Below, in pieces: positions 60,631 through 64,000 of a DNA stretch of 64,000 nt. This stretch comes from Caulobacter sp. (GTDB lineage Bacteria; Pseudomonadota; Alphaproteobacteria; Caulobacterales; Caulobacteraceae). The DNA lies in contig NZ_JAGIBH010000009.1 in NCBI RefSeq assembly GCF_017744445.1, positions 150,291-214,290 of the forward strand, written 5' to 3'. The notes beneath the pieces were generated by a model. The model saw only the letters and a list, made by a program, of their open reading frames with translations. It was not told the origin of the DNA and made no database searches. Every line of letters starts with the position of its first letter. Within the stretch, counting starts at the first letter, position 1. The translations under genes were made by a program, and so were the position numbers.

Positions 60631-61791
60631 ATGTTCAGAGGTCTTTTCGCCGCCGCCTCGCTGCTGTCGCTGGCGCTCGCCGCTCCTGCCGTGGCTGAGC
60701 CGCAGAAGGCCCCCTCCCAAAAGGCCAAGAACGTCATCGTCTTCCTGGCCGACGCCGGCGGCGTGCCGTCGGTCAACGCCGCCAGCCTCCTGGGCTACGG
60801 CCAGCCGCTGAAGCTGCACGTCCAGCAGTGGCCCAACCTCGGCCTCAGCGACACCACGCCGGTCGACCAGTTCGTCTCGGACTCGGCCAACGGCATGTCG
60901 GCGATCATGACCGGCGTGAAGACCCACAACGGCGTGATCAGCCAGGCCCCCGACGGCGTGCGCGGCAAGGCCGACGGGACGTCGACCAAGACCCTCTTGG
61001 AATATGCCGAGGAGCGCGGGCTTCGTACGGGCGTCGTCACCTCCCAGCCGATCACCGACGCGACGCCGGCGGCGACCTACGCCCACGCCAACGACCGCAA
61101 GAAGTGGGGCGAGATCTTCCAGCAGGCCTTCAAGCCCCGCTTCGGCGACGGCGTCGACGTGCTGTTCGGCACGGGCCGCTCGGCGATCGACAAGCAGCTG
61201 ACGGCGGCCGGGACCGGCTTCGACCAGCTGGCCAAGGCCCACAACCGCCCGATCTACGCCAAGCTGGAAGACGCCCCGGCGAGCAACGCCCGCCCCATCG
61301 TGGTGACCGAGGACGATGCGATCGACACCCGCGCCGCTGCGCTGCGGGCTTTGGACCTGCTGAAGGACGCGCCCAAGGGCTACCTGCTGGTGGTCGAATG
61401 GGACGCCCACACCGACGACCCGAAGGAAGGCCTGCAGCACATCGTCGACTTCGACAAGCTGATCGCCGAGATCGAAAAGCGCGTCGACCTGAAGGACACC
61501 CTGCTCCTCTTCACCGCCGACCACTCGTTCGGCCTGCAGGTCGACGGCGGGACGCGCGGCGAGCCGCTGTTGGAAGGCTATGAGGCGTGGAAGGCCGCCC
61601 AGACGCCCGGCGCCAAGGAGGAGGACCTGGTCCGCCTCAAGAACGTGATGGTCAACCGGACGCACACCGGCGAGGAAGTCGTGGCGCTGGCCACCGGCGC
61701 GGGGGCCGAGCGGGTGCGGGGGTACTTCCCGAACACGCACCTGTTCGAGGTGGTGATGGACGCGTGGGGCTGGAAGAAGGACGGGAAGTAG
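60631..61791 (+). CDS. Alkaline phosphatase family protein, secreted
   Basis: 386 aa with a signal peptide (about 1-22, AVA/EP) and GGAGA before the ATG. PhoA-like active site: metal-binding Asp41 in VFLADAGGV, nucleophile Ser85 in VSDSANGMSAIMTG, EWDAHTDDP (metal ligands), FTADHSFGL (Asp-His) and RTHTGEEVV (final His). Relative to E. coli PhoA, the D-x3-H metal motif is shortened to the WDAH form, seen in a distinct subfamily. The phosphomonoesterase role is inferred. Confidence 0.9.
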   Translation: MFRGLFAAASLLSLALAAPAVAEPQKAPSQKAKNVIVFLADAGGVPSVNAASLLGYGQPLKLHVQQWPNLGLSDTTPVDQFVSDSANGMSAIMTGVKTHNGVISQAPDGVRGKADGTSTKTLLEYAEERGLRTGVVTSQPITDATPAATYAHANDRKKWGEIFQQAFKPRFGDGVDVLFGTGRSAIDKQLTAAGTGFDQLAKAHNRPIYAKLEDAPASNARPIVVTEDDAIDTRAAALRALDLLKDAPKGYLLVVEWDAHTDDPKEGLQHIVDFDKLIAEIEKRVDLKDTLLLFTADHSFGLQVDGGTRGEPLLEGYEAWKAAQTPGAKEEDLVRLKNVMVNRTHTGEEVVALATGAGAERVRGYFPNTHLFEVVMDAWGWKKDGK

Positions 61792-61797
61792 GGGTCC

Positions 61798-62030
61798 AAG
61801 ATAGAAACCCTCTCTCTTAGAGAGAGGGAGGGGCCCACGCCAAAGGCATGGGAGGGTGAGTGGTTTCACCCTCTCAGAATAGACCTCGGAACAGCATAGC
61901 CGTCTGCCGGACAGAGCCGTGATACTGAGACGGCGCTGAAAGGCTCGTGGGTTCCCGGCCAGCGGCGTACCCACTCACCCTCCCACCGCTTCGCGGCGGG
62001 CCCCTCCCTCTCTCCATGAGAGAGGGTTTC
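61798..62030. repeat. Palindromic intergenic repeat, family E
   Basis: CCCTCTCTCTTAGAGAGAGGGA and GGGCCCACGCC at the left face GGGCCCCTCCCTCTCTCCATGAGAGAGGG at the right. The unit is longer than other families. A short hairpin of the same kind (CCCTCTCCCGCAAGGGGAGAGG) is at 62450-62473 beside carB. Confidence 0.75.
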
Positions 62031-62031
62031 C

Positions 62032-62178
62032 TTTGCCCGCTTCACTCCGGCACCGCGAACAGACATCCAGCGCCTCGTCCGGCGCGGCGAGACCCTGATC
62101 GTGCTACTCTGCGGCGGCGACAAGGCCTCGCAGCCGCGCGACATCGCTCGCGCCAAGGCCATGGCGCAGGAGGTTTGA
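62032..62178 (+). pseudogene. 5'-truncated HigB-like toxin remnant
   Basis: In-frame C-terminal segment VRRGETLIVLLCGGDKASQPRDIARAKAMAQEV matches the last ~40 residues of HigB/Gp49-like toxins (normally about 100 aa). No start or N-terminal part is found; a repeat occupies the place where it should be. The TGA overlaps the next frame by 4 bp, as in intact higBA operons. Confidence 0.75.
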
Positions 62179-62357
62179 GCCAGGAAACACGGCCTTTCGA
62201 CCCCGCCGAGTACCTCGATAGCGAAGAGGCGATCACCGCCTATCTTGCGGATGCACGCTCGGGCGACGCCGAAGAGATCGCCCACGCCGCCAAGGTCGCC
62301 GACCGTGCGCGAGCTTTGATCGAAGCCCGTCGAAGCAGCATCCCGAAACGCGCCTGA
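62175..62357 (+). pseudogene. Truncated HigA-like antitoxin remnant
   Basis: 60 aa from a TTG start (GGAGG six bases ahead): ETRPFDPAEYLDSEEAITAYLADA is the conserved N-terminus of chromosomal HigA-type antidotes, but the downstream DNA-binding helix-turn-helix half is missing; it ends RRSSIPKRA. Both partners are therefore incomplete. A terminator follows at 62377-62418. Confidence 0.7.
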
Positions 62358-62376
62358 GGCTTCGCCCAAACGAAAG

Positions 62377-62418
62377 CCGCCGCGACGGCTGTGAGGCTGT
62401 CGCGGCGGTTCTGTTTTT
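62377..62418 (+). terminator. Rho-independent terminator
   Basis: CCGCCGCGAC and GTCGCGGCGG form a 10-bp stem with a 12-base loop, followed by TTCTGTTTTT. It ends the HigBA remnant and faces carB. Confidence 0.85.
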
Positions 62419-62481
62419 CAACCCCTCACCCGACCGCCTGCGGCGGCCACCCTCTCCCGCAAGGGGAGAGGGGAAGAGCGC

Positions 62482-64000
<1,519 letters not shown>

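Overview
The window is a high-GC (roughly two thirds G+C) stretch of an alphaproteobacterial chromosome, most likely Caulobacter or a close relative. The evidence is very large TonB-dependent receptors beside plant-polysaccharide hydrolases, tryptophan-halogenase-like genes next to a receptor, an EcfG/SigT-type promoter in front of a SigU-like sigma factor, a possible CtrA box, and stand-alone receiver-domain proteins. No rRNA, tRNA, CRISPR array, insertion sequence or prophage was recognised.

Positions 1-30 kb hold a glucuronoxylan-utilisation region. It contains a CE15 glucuronoyl esterase (cut by the window start), a GH35 beta-galactosidase-like enzyme, a GH43 xylosidase/arabinofuranosidase, a GH10 xylanase, two TonB-dependent receptors, a GH67 alpha-glucuronidase, a ManD-type mannonate dehydratase and a FadR-type GntR regulator. 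These could de-esterify and cut the xylan backbone, import oligomers, remove (methyl)glucuronate and channel uronate-derived mannonate onward. Two operator types recur here: TGGTAGCGCTACCA-like (LacI type) and TGGTCWGACCA-like (probably the GntR protein). A cluster of three full-length flavin-dependent halogenase-like genes plus one degenerate copy is divergent from the first receptor. Between these lie TetR and AraC regulators, an M20 peptidase, an acyltransferase, an HAD hydrolase and small membrane proteins.

Positions 30-47 kb are mainly housekeeping: a DUF559 endonuclease-like gene between palindromic repeats, DUF1272, carA with a terminator-like leader, an orphan flagellar-rod-like small protein, an M28 peptidase, a DUF998 protein, a lipoprotein, PEBP and 2OG-oxygenase genes, a ParDE-like toxin-antitoxin pair, uvrC, a second GH43 arabinanase-like enzyme, YqeY, two overlapping receiver-only regulators, a TonB_C-repeat protein, sigU, and the kynU/kynA genes divergent from an Lrp/AsnC (KynR-like) regulator.

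Positions 48-64 kb contain an Omp85-like outer-membrane protein followed by a beta-rich protein of unknown function. Next come an ECF11-type rpoE-chrR operon with FAD-oxidoreductase and DUF1365 genes (ChrR has lost its zinc-finger cysteines), a divergent DUF2177 gene, a GT2/GtrA/methyltransferase operon, a large membrane protein, an alkaline phosphatase, a decayed HigBA remnant and the 3' part of carB.

Several families of 100-140 bp palindromic repeats sit in many of the intergenic gaps, often touching stop codons. One family has near-perfect 15-bp terminal inverted repeats and brackets both the DUF559 and the TetR gene.
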